Shown here: positions 1-8,239 of the stretch, in pieces
Layout of the letters: every line of letters begins with the position of its first letter
How positions within the stretch are numbered: the stretch's first letter is position 1
Made by a program: the position numbers and the translations under genes
Source: JANNGC01 sp043758205
Lineage (GTDB): Bacteria; Verrucomicrobiota; Verrucomicrobiia; Limisphaerales; SIBH01
Reading direction: 5' to 3'
Length of the DNA: 19,624 nt
Assembly: GCA_043758205.1 (NCBI GenBank)
Contig: JAYVNY010000144.1
Coordinates: 1-19,624, forward strand
The notes under the pieces: model-generated
What the model was told of the DNA's origin: nothing
The model's input: the letters and a program-made list of their open reading frames with translations, nothing else
The model's database searches: none

Positions 1-262
1 CCGGGCGTGAACCAAAAGCCGGCGGCCCCGTTTTTTTTGTTCCGCCCCGCCCCCCATCCGGGCCGTCACCATAACGGCGAACACAACTGGCGTCCCGCCT
101 GCCGCAGTCCTTTGGCCGTCCCGGCTGAAGGCCCCCAACCGGAACGCCTGCCCCACTATGGGTTTGAAAACGCTTTGCGCCCGACGCTTCCGCACCATTG
201 GCAATAAGCCGGCTAGTAGAACTGGGAAAACCGGTTAAGTTGCCCATCAACTAGGAGGCCGT
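1..262. other. Gene-free left edge with a T-tract
   Basis: No convincing gene is seen here. A GTG-started frame of 66 codons is Pro/His/Arg-rich with no recognisable domain. A run of eight T at 31-38 directly follows a GC-rich stretch (CCGGCGGCCCCG), so this may be the tail of a terminator for a gene left of the window, but the stem is imperfect and cannot be completed from this sequence. The palindrome AACCGGTT lies at 229-236, just upstream of the first small gene. Confidence 0.3.
253..258 (+). promoter_or_regulatory. Strong Shine-Dalgarno of the 84-aa membrane protein gene
   Basis: A perfect AGGAGG lies 4 bases before the ATG at 263. It fixes that start and is the main reason to believe the small gene, because most other genes in the window have no such site. 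Confidence 0.75.
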
Positions 263-517
263 ATGAGCGGAAGAATTTATCTGGTGTTGATGGTGTGGTC
301 GGTGGCGTCGTTTTTTGCGTTGGGCGCTTTGTTGGGCGCGTTGCGGCGCGCGATTCCCAAATGGTCCAGGGGGTTGCGCGTTGAAACAGCCCGGCATTGG
401 GAGTCCGTGCAGACGACGGTGCAAAACACGGCCGCCGCCGTGCCAAAAGCCCTGCGGGAAATTCCGCAGACCGCTTCATCCCAACTGAGCCCACGGGAAC
501 CAGACTTCCAAATTTAA
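263..517 (+). CDS. Small single-pass membrane protein, unknown function
   Basis: This 84-residue protein belongs to no family I recognise. Residues about 5-26 form one hydrophobic helix (YLVLMVWSVASFFALGALLG) followed by Arg/Lys-rich segments (LRRAIPKWSRGLR). That pattern predicts an inner-membrane anchor with a short cytoplasmic tail, or an uncleaved signal-like helix. The C-terminal half is polar and probably amphipathic or disordered. The start is fixed by a perfect AGGAGG four bases upstream. The stop lies 39 bp before the short-chain dehydrogenase gene, so the two may be cotranscribed. The strong ribosome site and membrane helix argue for a real gene; no catalytic residues are visible. 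Confidence 0.6.
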   Translation: MSGRIYLVLMVWSVASFFALGALLGALRRAIPKWSRGLRVETARHWESVQTTVQNTAAAVPKALREIPQTASSQLSPREPDFQI

Positions 518-556
518 GGCTCGCCACCTGTCTCAACCTGTGCGCCAGAATTCGCC

Positions 557-1330
557 ATGAGACATCGCCTGGCTGTGATCACCGGAGCCTCCAGTGGCAT
601 CGGTCGAGAGTTTGCGTTGCTTTGCGCCAAGGCGGCCTACCATCTCCTCATCGTGGCGGACGAGCCGCAGATTCACGAGGTGGCGGCTGACTTGAGAAAT
701 CGAGGAGCAGACGTTTCCTCTGTGGAAGCCGACCTCTCTTCGGCTACGGGCGTCCAGCACCTGTGCGACGCCATCGGTGATCGGGACGTGGATGTTCTGA
801 TTGCGAATGCGGGCGTGGGCCTGGGGCATGGCTTCCTCGATCAAAACGTGGCTGATTTCATGCACCTTCTGAACACCAACATTAGCGGCACCCTGCTGCT
901 GGTTCATCGGATCGGGCGGAAGATGCGCGCGCAGGGCGACGGACGCATCCTGATCGTGGGCTCGATTGCGGGATATCTGCCCGGCAGTTTCGAGGCCGCC
1001 TACAGCGCATCGAAAGCTTTCATCAATTCGTTTTGCCTCGCTCTTCGTGAAGAACTTCGCGGCACCGGCGTGAGCGTCACCTGCCTGATGCCGGGTGTCA
1101 CCGAAAGCGAATATTTCCGGCGCGCAGGTCTTCTTAAGACCAAGGTCGGCCGCAGCAAAAAGGACAGCCCCGAAATGGTGGCGCGCGCGGGCTTCGAGGC
1201 GATGACCAGACGCCGCGCCAGAATCATCAGCGGCTTTATGAATAATGTCCGCGTCGGCCTCATGCATTTCTTGCCGGCGCAATTTCTGTCGCGTCAACAT
1301 CGCCGATGGGCCGAGCCACATCCCGAGTAG
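557..1330 (+). CDS. Short-chain dehydrogenase/reductase (SDR, classical type)
   Basis: A 257-residue NAD(P)-dependent oxidoreductase of the classical SDR family, of the usual length. The Rossmann glycine motif TGASSGIG is at residues 9-16, the structural NAG motif at 84-86 (IANAGVG), and Asn108 is in LNTNISG. The catalytic Ser136 is in IVGSIAG, and the catalytic pair Tyr149/Lys153 is in YSASK. The post-catalytic PG is at 179-180, followed by VTESEYF. All tetrad residues are present, so it should be active. The sequence style resembles the DltE-like/general SDRs annotated as acting on 3-oxoacyl or small carbonyl compounds, but the substrate cannot be read from sequence. The protein is cytoplasmic with no signal peptide. 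No clear Shine-Dalgarno precedes the ATG; the protein begins right at the first beta-strand, which supports this start. Confidence 0.9.
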   Translation: MRHRLAVITGASSGIGREFALLCAKAAYHLLIVADEPQIHEVAADLRNRGADVSSVEADLSSATGVQHLCDAIGDRDVDVLIANAGVGLGHGFLDQNVADFMHLLNTNISGTLLLVHRIGRKMRAQGDGRILIVGSIAGYLPGSFEAAYSASKAFINSFCLALREELRGTGVSVTCLMPGVTESEYFRRAGLLKTKVGRSKKDSPEMVARAGFEAMTRRRARIISGFMNNVRVGLMHFLPAQFLSRQHRRWAEPHPE

Positions 1331-1496
1331 GCGCAGTCATCGAACCCGTGTTGCCGGTTCTTGGGCAACTCACCCCCATGCTCCGCCCTTTGCAGTGTCG
1401 TCAACCCAGCCTTGGATCCGTACTGGATCCTGTGCTTCGAACCAGAATCGAAGCGCGTCTGGAAAAATTCTGCTGCGAGAATTTTCCCGGCATTGA

Positions 1497-3803
1497 ATGA
1501 TGCGCGACATGTTCTCCCAATTCTCGTTGCGCTCCTGCGCGCCGGAGCCACGGACAGCCTGGTCCGCGTTTCAAATTCATCTGGTGACCAATCACGCCGG
1601 ACAGGCCTGTTCGGCGCTCCGATGGAGTGCGCGCCTCATGTTGTCCCTCATGTTTCTCGTCGCAGCACCCGGCCTGTTCGCCGCTGCTCCTGACGACAAG
1701 CCCGAACTCCAGCGCGAGCCGGAGTGGGTGGACGCGCGGTGGAACCAGACCGACCTCGGCAACTTCCACGCGGGCGTGCTGCCGCTCCCCGGCGGGCGCG
1801 TCGCGAAGGGCCTGGCCATCCGCGTGGGCACGAACGGCGCGGTCGCCTACGACACCGCGACCGGCGCGTGGCGCGCGGGTTGGACCGGCGGCTTCCTGAA
1901 ATTCACCGGCGTCCGCTACGGTCTGACGGATGCGCCCGCGCCCGCCGGTGAAATCATCTTCACCTCCCCTGCTCCGCTGAAACGCACGGCGCAATGGCAC
2001 GGCCTGCACGTTCACGGCCCGCGCGTCGTGCTGGAGTATCAGGTCGGCGAAGCCACGGTGCAGGAATCCCCGTGGTTTGAGAGCGCGGAAAATCTCGGCG
2101 CTTTCACGCGCACGGTCGAGGCGGGCGCGGCGGGCGCAGCGCTCGTGATCAACGTGGCGGAGGCGAGGAACCGGCTGACGGAATCAGTGGACGTGGACGG
2201 CGTGAAACTCTTTTCCCTGCGCGACACGAACGGGCTGCTCGCGCTCGCGGTGCAAGGTGCCGGCGCGGAACTGCGCGTGAACGGCGGCGCATTGACGCTG
2301 CAACTCGCCGCCGCGAACATCACGCGCCGCGCGAAAGTTTTTCTCGCCCGCTGCACGTTGAAGGAACTCGGCCAGTTCGCCGCACTCGTGAAAAATTCCG
2401 CCGCGCCCGAAGACCTCGCCGCGCTCGCCCGCCCCGGCGCGCTGCGCTGGACGCCGCTGACCACGCGCGGCCAGCGCGGCCTCGGCAATGACACCTACGT
2501 CGTGGACACGCTCACCGTGCCGTACGACAACCCGTGGAAGGCGCTCTTCTTCACGTCGGGCGTGGACTTTTTGCCGAATGGCGACGCCGTGGTTTGCACC
2601 ATTCACGGAGACGTGTGGCGCGTGAGCGGCGTGGATGACAACTTGCAGAAGCTCACCTGGCGGCGCTTTGCCACCGGACTGTTTCAGCCGCTTGGTCTGC
2701 GCGTGCGGAATGGAAAAGTTCACGTCCTGGGCCGCGATCAAATCACCGTGCTGCACGACGAGAACCAAGACGGCGAGGCGGACTTCTACGAAAACTTCTG
2801 CAACCAGATTCAGACTTCGGCCGGCGCGCACGATTACGTGACGAGCCTTGATGCGGATGCGGCGGGAAATTTTTATTACATTGATCCGCGCGGCGCGCAT
2901 CGCGTGTCGCCCGACGGCAAGAAGCACGAAACGATTGCCACGGGCTGGCGCAATCCGAACGGCTTGGGCGTGAGCGCGGACGGGAGCATCATCACCGCCG
3001 CGCCACAGCAGGGCGAGTGGACGCCGTCGAGTTGCATTTGCGAGGCGAAGCCCGGCGGCTGGTACGGCTACGGAGGGCCGCGCGTGACGCCCGAGCGACC
3101 GCTCGGCTACGACGCGCCGCTCTGCTGGATTCCGCATCGCGTGGATAATTCCAGCGGCAGCCAGCTCTGGGTGAACAGCGACCGCTGGGGTCCGGTGCAG
3201 AATCACTTCGTGCATTTCTCGTTCGGACGATGCGCGCAGTTCCTTGTGTTGCGCGAAGTGGTGGACGGCGTGGCGCAGGGCGCGATCACGCCGTTGCCGG
3301 GGAAGTTTCTCTCCGGCGCGATGCGCGGCGCGTTCAATCCGAAAGACGGACAACTCTACGTCGTCGGATCCAAGGGCTGGCAGACGAGCGCGGCGCGCGA
3401 TGGTTGTCTGCAGCGCGCGCGCTACACCGGCGCTCCGCTGCTTGTGCCGACCGAGTGGCACGTCCACACGAACGGCGTGCGCGTGATGTTTGCCACGGCA
3501 CTCGACCGCGCGGCGGCCGAGGACGCGGGCAGCTACGCGGCGGCCCATTGGAATTATCGCTACGCCAAGCAATACGGCTCGAAGGACTGGCTCCCGTCCG
3601 AGCCGGAGAAGGAAGGCCACGAGACGCTCGAAGTGCGCGCGGCGAAACTGCTGCCGGATGGCAAGGGCGTGTTTCTGGAAATCCCCAACCTGCGATCGGT
3701 CATGCAATTCGAACTGCGCTACAGCCTGAAATCATCGGCGGGCAAAACCATGAAGAGTGAGTTGCACGGCAGCATCCACCGCCTCGGCGCAAAGTGGGAA
3801 TGA
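1497..3803 (+). CDS. Secreted DUF6797-type protein with PQQ/glucose-dehydrogenase-like beta-propeller
   Basis: A 768-residue exported protein of the kind common in Verrucomicrobia and Planctomycetes. A hydrophobic stretch at about 48-63 (LMLSLMFLVAAPGLFAAA) looks like a signal peptide. In-frame ATG at 1638, preceded by GGAG at 1624-1627, is a credible alternative start; the 47 residues before it have similar GC-rich codons, so I kept the longer form. Residues about 75-330 resemble the DUF6797 domain (EWVDARW near its start). From about 340 a six-bladed propeller-like region follows, with PYDNPWKALFFTSGVDFLPN, VHVLGRDQITVLHDENQDGE and ATGWRNPNGLG, as in membrane-bound dehydrogenase/PQQ sugar dehydrogenase-like proteins. 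I find no CxxCH haem site, although related PVC proteins often carry a cytochrome c domain. It probably binds or oxidises a sugar in the periplasm; the substrate is unknown. A permease gene follows. Confidence 0.8.
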   Translation: MMRDMFSQFSLRSCAPEPRTAWSAFQIHLVTNHAGQACSALRWSARLMLSLMFLVAAPGLFAAAPDDKPELQREPEWVDARWNQTDLGNFHAGVLPLPGGRVAKGLAIRVGTNGAVAYDTATGAWRAGWTGGFLKFTGVRYGLTDAPAPAGEIIFTSPAPLKRTAQWHGLHVHGPRVVLEYQVGEATVQESPWFESAENLGAFTRTVEAGAAGAALVINVAEARNRLTESVDVDGVKLFSLRDTNGLLALAVQGAGAELRVNGGALTLQLAAANITRRAKVFLARCTLKELGQFAALVKNSAAPEDLAALARPGALRWTPLTTRGQRGLGNDTYVVDTLTVPYDNPWKALFFTSGVDFLPNGDAVVCTIHGDVWRVSGVDDNLQKLTWRRFATGLFQPLGLRVRNGKVHVLGRDQITVLHDENQDGEADFYENFCNQIQTSAGAHDYVTSLDADAAGNFYYIDPRGAHRVSPDGKKHETIATGWRNPNGLGVSADGSIITAAPQQGEWTPSSCICEAKPGGWYGYGGPRVTPERPLGYDAPLCWIPHRVDNSSGSQLWVNSDRWGPVQNHFVHFSFGRCAQFLVLREVVDGVAQGAITPLPGKFLSGAMRGAFNPKDGQLYVVGSKGWQTSAARDGCLQRARYTGAPLLVPTEWHVHTNGVRVMFATALDRAAAEDAGSYAAAHWNYRYAKQYGSKDWLPSEPEKEGHETLEVRAAKLLPDGKGVFLEIPNLRSVMQFELRYSLKSSAGKTMKSELHGSIHRLGAKWE

Positions 3804-3840
3804 GATGAGCAGCCCGCGTCACGTCCTGGCTCTGGGACTG

Positions 3841-3913
3841 CGGCAAGCATTGCCGCTCTCGGGGCGCGCGGAGCGCGGGGGATGCCCCGGTGCTCCGCGC
3901 CTGCCCAGAGCGG
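3841..3913. repeat. REP-like palindromic hairpin in the propeller-permease gap
   Basis: Two stacked inverted repeats. The first is a perfect 6-bp stem CGGCAA (3841-3846)/TTGCCG (3850-3855) with a 3-base loop. The second pairs 3853-3874 with 3892-3913, 18 of 22 positions complementary, around a GC-rich core that can itself pair (CGGGG/CCCCG). They overlap by three bases, so they may be alternative folds. There is no T-run after the stem, so a dispersed REP-type element is more likely than a classic terminator, though it could still stabilise the 3' end of the upstream mRNA. Just downstream, the 10-mer ACTGATTACT occurs twice (3956-3965 and 3979-3988). Confidence 0.6.
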
Positions 3914-3997
3914 CTGACGCCGCGCTTCGTCGGACTGACCGGCGCCACACGCGCGACTGATTACTGACCTACTGCCTCACTGATTACTTTTCCCCGC

Positions 3998-5239
3998 ATG
4001 TCCCCCACCCCCTCCCTCACCCGCACCGCCTGGCTCACCGTGGCGTTGCTCGTGCCGGTCGCGCTGCTCAACTACCTCGACCGGCAGATGCTCGCGGCGA
4101 TGAAGTTCTCGGTGATGGGCGACATCACCGACATCGGCTCGGAGGCGAACTGGGGGCGGATGCTCGGGCAGTTCAAATGGGTCTATGCGTTGCTCAGTCC
4201 CGTCGGCGGCTACATTGCGGACCGCTTCAGCCGGCGCTTCACGATCTGCGGGAGCCTATTCGTGTGGTCGGCGGTGACGTGGGTGACGGGCCACGTCACG
4301 ACCTACGACGGACTGCTGACGACGCGGACGCTCATGGGCATCAGCGAGGCGTTCTACATTCCGGCGGCACTCGCGCTCATCACGGATTTTCACACCGGCA
4401 CCACGCGGTCGCGCGCGGTGGGGTTGCATCAAATGGCGATTTACCTCGGCGTGATTATCGGTGGGTTCAGCGGCTACGTGGCGGACGCGCCGTCGTTAAG
4501 CTGGCGGTTTGCGTTCGACGTTTGTGGCCTTGCGGGAATCATTTATGCGGTGCCTTTGGCCTTCCTGCTGCGCGATGCGCCGAAGTCTGCTGCTTCAATC
4601 GCCGCGTCGAAAAACTCTGTCGCACAATCCGCGCGGGAACTTCTGAGCAACGGCTCGTTCCTCCTGCTCGTGCTTTATTTCACCCTGCCGGCGATGGCGG
4701 CGTGGGTGGTGCGCGACTGGATGCCCGCGATTCTGAAGCAGCAATTCAACATCGCCCAAGGCCCGGCGGGCGTAGCGGCCACCAGCTCGTGGCAAGTTGC
4801 GGCCATCGTCGGCGCGCTACTGGGCGGCTGGCTCGCCGACCGCTGGACGCAACGCTCGGCGCGCGGACGCATCTTCGTCAGCGCCATCGGCGTAACGCTG
4901 ATTGCTCCGGCCATTTTCGGCGTCAGCCACGCGGGCACGCTCATGGTGGCGATGGTCTTTCTCGCGTTGTTCGGACTCGGCTGGGGATTTTTTGACGGCA
5001 ACAACATGCCCATCCTCTGCCAGATCGTGCGGCCCGAATTGCGCGCCACCGGCTACGGACTGATGAATCTCGTGAGCATCAGTTGCGGGGGACTGGCGGA
5101 CTGGGGCTTCGGCGCGATGCGCGACGCGCGCGTGCCACTGGATGTGATCTTCGGCGCGTTCGCCGCCGCGGCCTTGCTCTCGGTCGGACTGGTGCTGATG
5201 ATTCGCCCGCGCCAAACTGAGCCACGGATTCTTTCATGA
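3998..5239 (+). CDS. Major facilitator superfamily permease
   Basis: A 413-residue inner-membrane transporter of normal MFS size, with about twelve hydrophobic segments. The first helix ends in NYLDRQ (25-30), a motif often seen in sugar-phosphate/hexuronate (ACS-like) and spinster-like MFS members. The loop 2-3 signature is GGYIADRFSRR (70-80) and its second-half echo is GGWLADRWTQRSARG. A conserved Arg110 in TRTLMGISEAFYIPAALAL marks helix 4. The substrate cannot be assigned; sugar, sugar acid or organic anion uptake would fit the preceding propeller gene. The start ATG has no Shine-Dalgarno but begins directly before the first helix. The 194-bp gap from the propeller gene contains hairpins, so cotranscription is uncertain. 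Confidence 0.88.
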   Translation: MSPTPSLTRTAWLTVALLVPVALLNYLDRQMLAAMKFSVMGDITDIGSEANWGRMLGQFKWVYALLSPVGGYIADRFSRRFTICGSLFVWSAVTWVTGHVTTYDGLLTTRTLMGISEAFYIPAALALITDFHTGTTRSRAVGLHQMAIYLGVIIGGFSGYVADAPSLSWRFAFDVCGLAGIIYAVPLAFLLRDAPKSAASIAASKNSVAQSARELLSNGSFLLLVLYFTLPAMAAWVVRDWMPAILKQQFNIAQGPAGVAATSSWQVAAIVGALLGGWLADRWTQRSARGRIFVSAIGVTLIAPAIFGVSHAGTLMVAMVFLALFGLGWGFFDGNNMPILCQIVRPELRATGYGLMNLVSISCGGLADWGFGAMRDARVPLDVIFGAFAAAALLSVGLVLMIRPRQTEPRILS

Positions 5240-5387
5240 TCCAGACGCCACGCTGCGGAATTACCACTGCCTGTGGCGCGATTTGGAGGCGCTTGGGTTC
5301 TTTGATTGGATTCACCCCGGTTGAGCCGGTAGCGTCGCCCAGCGTGAGTCACCTCGAAATCATCCGCTGGTCGCGGCTTCACGTAGC

Positions 5388-5429
5388 GCCGGCTTTCCAG
5401 CCGGCAGGTCGCGAGGCTTTTCAGCCTCG
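5388..5429. repeat. Double-hairpin dispersed repeat upstream of ald
   Basis: Two perfect 7-bp hairpins in tandem, each with a 4-base loop: GCCGGCT (5388-5394)/AGCCGGC (5399-5405) with loop TTCC, and CGAGGCT (5412-5418)/AGCCTCG (5423-5429) with loop TTTC. The repeated plan (GGCT, Y-rich loop, AGCC) implies one unit copied and diverged. It sits in the 265-bp gap before ald, and the remainder of that gap shows no gene. No T-run follows, so it looks like a REP/MITE-type element rather than a terminator. A longer element may extend toward 5481, where CTGGAAGC echoes the arms. Confidence 0.65.
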
Positions 5430-5504
5430 TGTTTCTCCTAACATACGATGGCGACAACGCCTGGAAGCTTGCCGCCCGAAACTTTTTAACCCTGCAACCA
5501 TTTT

Positions 5505-6605
5505 ATGAACATCGGCGTCCCGAAAGAAATTAAGGAACAGGAAAACCGCGTGGCCGTGACGCCTTCCGCCGCCTACCAACTCATCAAGCGCGGGCATCGC
5601 GTCATCGTCGAGCGCGGCGCGGGTGCGGGCGCGGGTTTTCCTGATGGTGATTACGAAGCAGTCGGCGCGACGATGCTCGCGGGGCACGCTGACGTTTTCG
5701 CGCAGGGTGATTTGATCGTGAAGGTCAAGGAGCCGCTGCCCTCCGAATATGCGCTGCTGCGGCGCGGACAAATTCTCTTCACCTATCTGCACCTCGCCGC
5801 GAGTCGCGGGCTCACCGACGCGCTGATCCAATCCGGCGTCACCGCGCTCGCCTACGAAACCATCGAGGTGAATCGGCACCTTCCGTTGCTCGAACCGATG
5901 AGCGAAATCGCCGGGCGCATGTCGGTGCTCGTCGGCGGCTATTTTCTGGCGAAGCACGCGGGCGGCAGTGGCACGTTGCTCGGCGGCGTGCCGGGCGTGT
6001 TGCCAGGGCGCGTCGTGGTGATCGGTGGCGGCGTCGCGGGCATCAACGCCGCGCGCATGGCCACGGGACTCGGCGCGGACGTCACGGTTCTCGAAGTGGA
6101 TTTGGAGCGCATGAGGTTTCTCGACATCACGCTGCACACCGCGCACACGCTTTACTCGAACGAATCGCACTTGATGGAACTCATGCCGAACGTGGACCTG
6201 CTCATCGGCGCGGTGCTCGTGCCGGGGGCCAAGGCACCGAAACTCATCAGCCGCGAAATGTTGCGACGCATGAAACCCGGCAGCGTGCTCGTGGACATCG
6301 CGGTGGACCAGGGCGGGTGCGCCGAAACCACACGCCCCACGACGCACCATGATCCGGTGTACACCGAGGAGGGCGTGCTGCATTACTGCGTCGCGAACAT
6401 GCCGGGCGCGTACGCCCGCACCGCGACGCAGGCGCTCATCAACGTCACGCATCGCTACATCGAACTTCTCGCCGACCACGGACTCGCCGAGGCGTGCCAG
6501 CGGATGCCCGCGCTCGCCAGCGGCATCAACGTGATGGACGGCCTGCTGACCAGCCGCGTCGTTGCGGACGCGCACGGGATGCCGTATAAAATCGCGCCGC
6601 TGTGA
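5505..6605 (+). CDS. ald: Alanine dehydrogenase
   Basis: A 366-residue cytoplasmic NAD-dependent alanine dehydrogenase (L-alanine + NAD + H2O to pyruvate + ammonia + NADH). Length and motifs match the family throughout. The N-terminus MNIGVPKEIKEQENRV contains the pyruvate-binding Arg15. Lys75 in VKVKEP and the catalytic His96 in YLHLAAS fall at the family's usual positions. The nucleotide-binding glycine motif VVIGGGVAG spans 171-179, and acidic residues follow the second beta-strand (VLEVD, 195-199). The catalytic Asp268 is in DIAVDQGGC. The end NVMDGLLTSRVVADAHGMPY is also typical. No residue needed for activity is missing. The protein supports alanine catabolism or ammonia assimilation. 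No Shine-Dalgarno is seen before the ATG, but the family N-terminus fixes the start. Hairpin repeats lie just upstream. Confidence 0.97.
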   Translation: MNIGVPKEIKEQENRVAVTPSAAYQLIKRGHRVIVERGAGAGAGFPDGDYEAVGATMLAGHADVFAQGDLIVKVKEPLPSEYALLRRGQILFTYLHLAASRGLTDALIQSGVTALAYETIEVNRHLPLLEPMSEIAGRMSVLVGGYFLAKHAGGSGTLLGGVPGVLPGRVVVIGGGVAGINAARMATGLGADVTVLEVDLERMRFLDITLHTAHTLYSNESHLMELMPNVDLLIGAVLVPGAKAPKLISREMLRRMKPGSVLVDIAVDQGGCAETTRPTTHHDPVYTEEGVLHYCVANMPGAYARTATQALINVTHRYIELLADHGLAEACQRMPALASGINVMDGLLTSRVVADAHGMPYKIAPL

Positions 6606-6753
6606 CCGTTGGAAATACACGCCATCCGCGCGTTTGCCGAAGTGAAGAACGCGCTGGGCGGGTGAGTCCTGAAGGCCAGTTCGATGGACCACAGGACGAG
6701 CGACGCCGCCCGCACGCTTGCCATCGAATGATGCCGTTTGTTTAATCGCCGCC

Positions 6754-8148
6754 GTGGCACAACAACAAACTCTGCGGCGCAGCGTCAGTTTCAGCGGGAT
6801 CGGGTTGCACAGCGGCAATCGCGTGAACATGACCTTCCTGCCGGCGGCGGCGAACAGCGGCATCTGTTTCCGTCGCACCGATCTCGAAGGCAAGCCCGAG
6901 CTGGAGGCGAAGGCGGAATTCGTCGTGGACACCCAGCGCTCGACAACACTCGGACGGGGTGCGCTCAAGGTGCAGACGGTCGAGCACATTCTCGCCGCGT
7001 TCGCGGGGTGCGAGATTGACAACGCCATCGTGGAGATTGACGCGAACGAACCGCCCATCGCCGACGGCAGCGCGCGCGAGTACGTGAAGATGATTGATTC
7101 CGTGGGCGTGACCGTGCTGCCCGAGGCCCGCGAGCCGTACCGCCTCAAGGAGCCGATTGAGATCGCCGTCGGCGAGGCCATGATGTCCGTCTTCCCGCAT
7201 GACAAGCTGAAGATCACCTGCACCAGCGCGGACAGCGGCAACCGTTTCACCGAATTCTTCAGCCTCGAACTCTCGCCGGAAAGCTGGCGCAAGGAACTCG
7301 CGCACGCGCGCACCTTCGTCTTCTTCGAGGAAATTGCCTACCTCTACAAAAGCGGACTCATCAAAGGCGGCTCCCTGGAAAACGCCGTGGTCATCCGCGA
7401 CGACGCGGTGCTGACGAACGAGCCGTTGCGTTATCCGCAGGAGTTCGTGCGGCACAAGATGCTCGACATTCTGGGCGACCTGTCGCTCCTCGGGCGGCCC
7501 TTGCAAGGACACATCGTGGCCATCCGCCCCAGCCACCAATCGAACGTGGAGTTGACGAAGGCCATTCAGACCCAGATGCGCAAACCGCTGGTGGCCGCGC
7601 AGACCTTCGCGCCGCCGCCGCAGCCCTTGCCCTCGGAAAAGATGCCGGACGCGCCGGTGAAAAAATCCACGCCCGAAACCAACGTCACCGCGACGGAGGC
7701 CCCCCTCGTGCGCGACGGCGCGACGCTGGACGTGATGCAGGTGATGAAGATTCTTCCGCACCGCCCGCCGTTCCTCATGGTGGACCGGGTGACGAAAATT
7801 GACGGCAACAAGATCACCGCGCTGAAACTGGTCACGATGGGCGAGTCGCATTTTCAAGGACACTTTCCCGATCATCCGATCATGCCGGGCGTGCTCCAGC
7901 TTGAAGCCATTGCCCAAGTCGCCGGCATCCTGATGATGCGGCAGGCGGAGAACACGGGGAAGCTCGCCTACTTCATGTCCGCCGAGAGCGTGAAATGGCG
8001 CAAGCCCGTGCGCCCCGGCGACGCGCTGGTCATTGACGTGGAGATGACGAAGTCGCGCGGCAAAATCGGCAAGGCCAAGGGCGTGTGCTCCGTGGACGGC
8101 GAACCGGTGAGCGAGGCGGAAGTGACGTTCATGCTGATTGACCGGTGA
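6754..8148 (+). CDS. lpxC-fabZ: Bifunctional UDP-3-O-acyl-GlcNAc deacetylase / (3R)-hydroxyacyl-ACP dehydratase
   Basis: A 464-residue fusion of LpxC, the committed zinc deacetylase of lipid A synthesis, and FabZ, the dehydratase of fatty acid elongation. LpxC spans about 1-285: TLRRSVSFSGIGLHSG at the start, zinc ligands His78 (TVEHILAAF), His234 and Asp238 (HKMLDILGD), and the general acid/base His253 (GHIVAIRPSH). A Pro/Lys-rich linker (about 286-325) follows. FabZ occupies about 326-464: LPHRPPFLMVDRV, catalytic His370 in GHFPDHPIMPG and Glu384 in QLEAIAQ. Both active sites are complete. The fusion joins two enzymes that draw on 3-hydroxyacyl-ACP. I chose GTG at 6754 because it places the TL motif as in E. 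coli LpxC; a TTG at 6718 would add 12 residues. It implies a lipid A-containing outer membrane. Confidence 0.95.
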   Translation: MAQQQTLRRSVSFSGIGLHSGNRVNMTFLPAAANSGICFRRTDLEGKPELEAKAEFVVDTQRSTTLGRGALKVQTVEHILAAFAGCEIDNAIVEIDANEPPIADGSAREYVKMIDSVGVTVLPEAREPYRLKEPIEIAVGEAMMSVFPHDKLKITCTSADSGNRFTEFFSLELSPESWRKELAHARTFVFFEEIAYLYKSGLIKGGSLENAVVIRDDAVLTNEPLRYPQEFVRHKMLDILGDLSLLGRPLQGHIVAIRPSHQSNVELTKAIQTQMRKPLVAAQTFAPPPQPLPSEKMPDAPVKKSTPETNVTATEAPLVRDGATLDVMQVMKILPHRPPFLMVDRVTKIDGNKITALKLVTMGESHFQGHFPDHPIMPGVLQLEAIAQVAGILMMRQAENTGKLAYFMSAESVKWRKPVRPGDALVIDVEMTKSRGKIGKAKGVCSVDGEPVSEAEVTFMLIDR

Positions 8149-8239
8149 GCGGTGGTTATCACTGGCACCAACCACAGGGCCAAAGCAGCAAAACCAAACA
8201 TGATGGGCAAGGATCTGGGAATCAGCGACGAGGCTTTCC

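Noticed and set aside
7..207. GTG-started 66-codon frame at the left edge
   Set aside because: No Shine-Dalgarno, domain or signal; Pro/His/Arg-rich composition typical of a chance frame.
3805..3960. Possible 51-codon gene starting right after the propeller stop (ATGAGC at 3805)
   Set aside because: It runs straight across the REP-like hairpin and gives an Arg/Pro/Ala-rich product with no features.
6606..6665. Twenty in-frame codons after the ald stop (EIHAIRAFAEVKNALGG then TGA)
   Set aside because: They look coding-like but are too short, and Ald already ends at its usual C-terminus; read-through or a leftover gene fragment cannot be shown.
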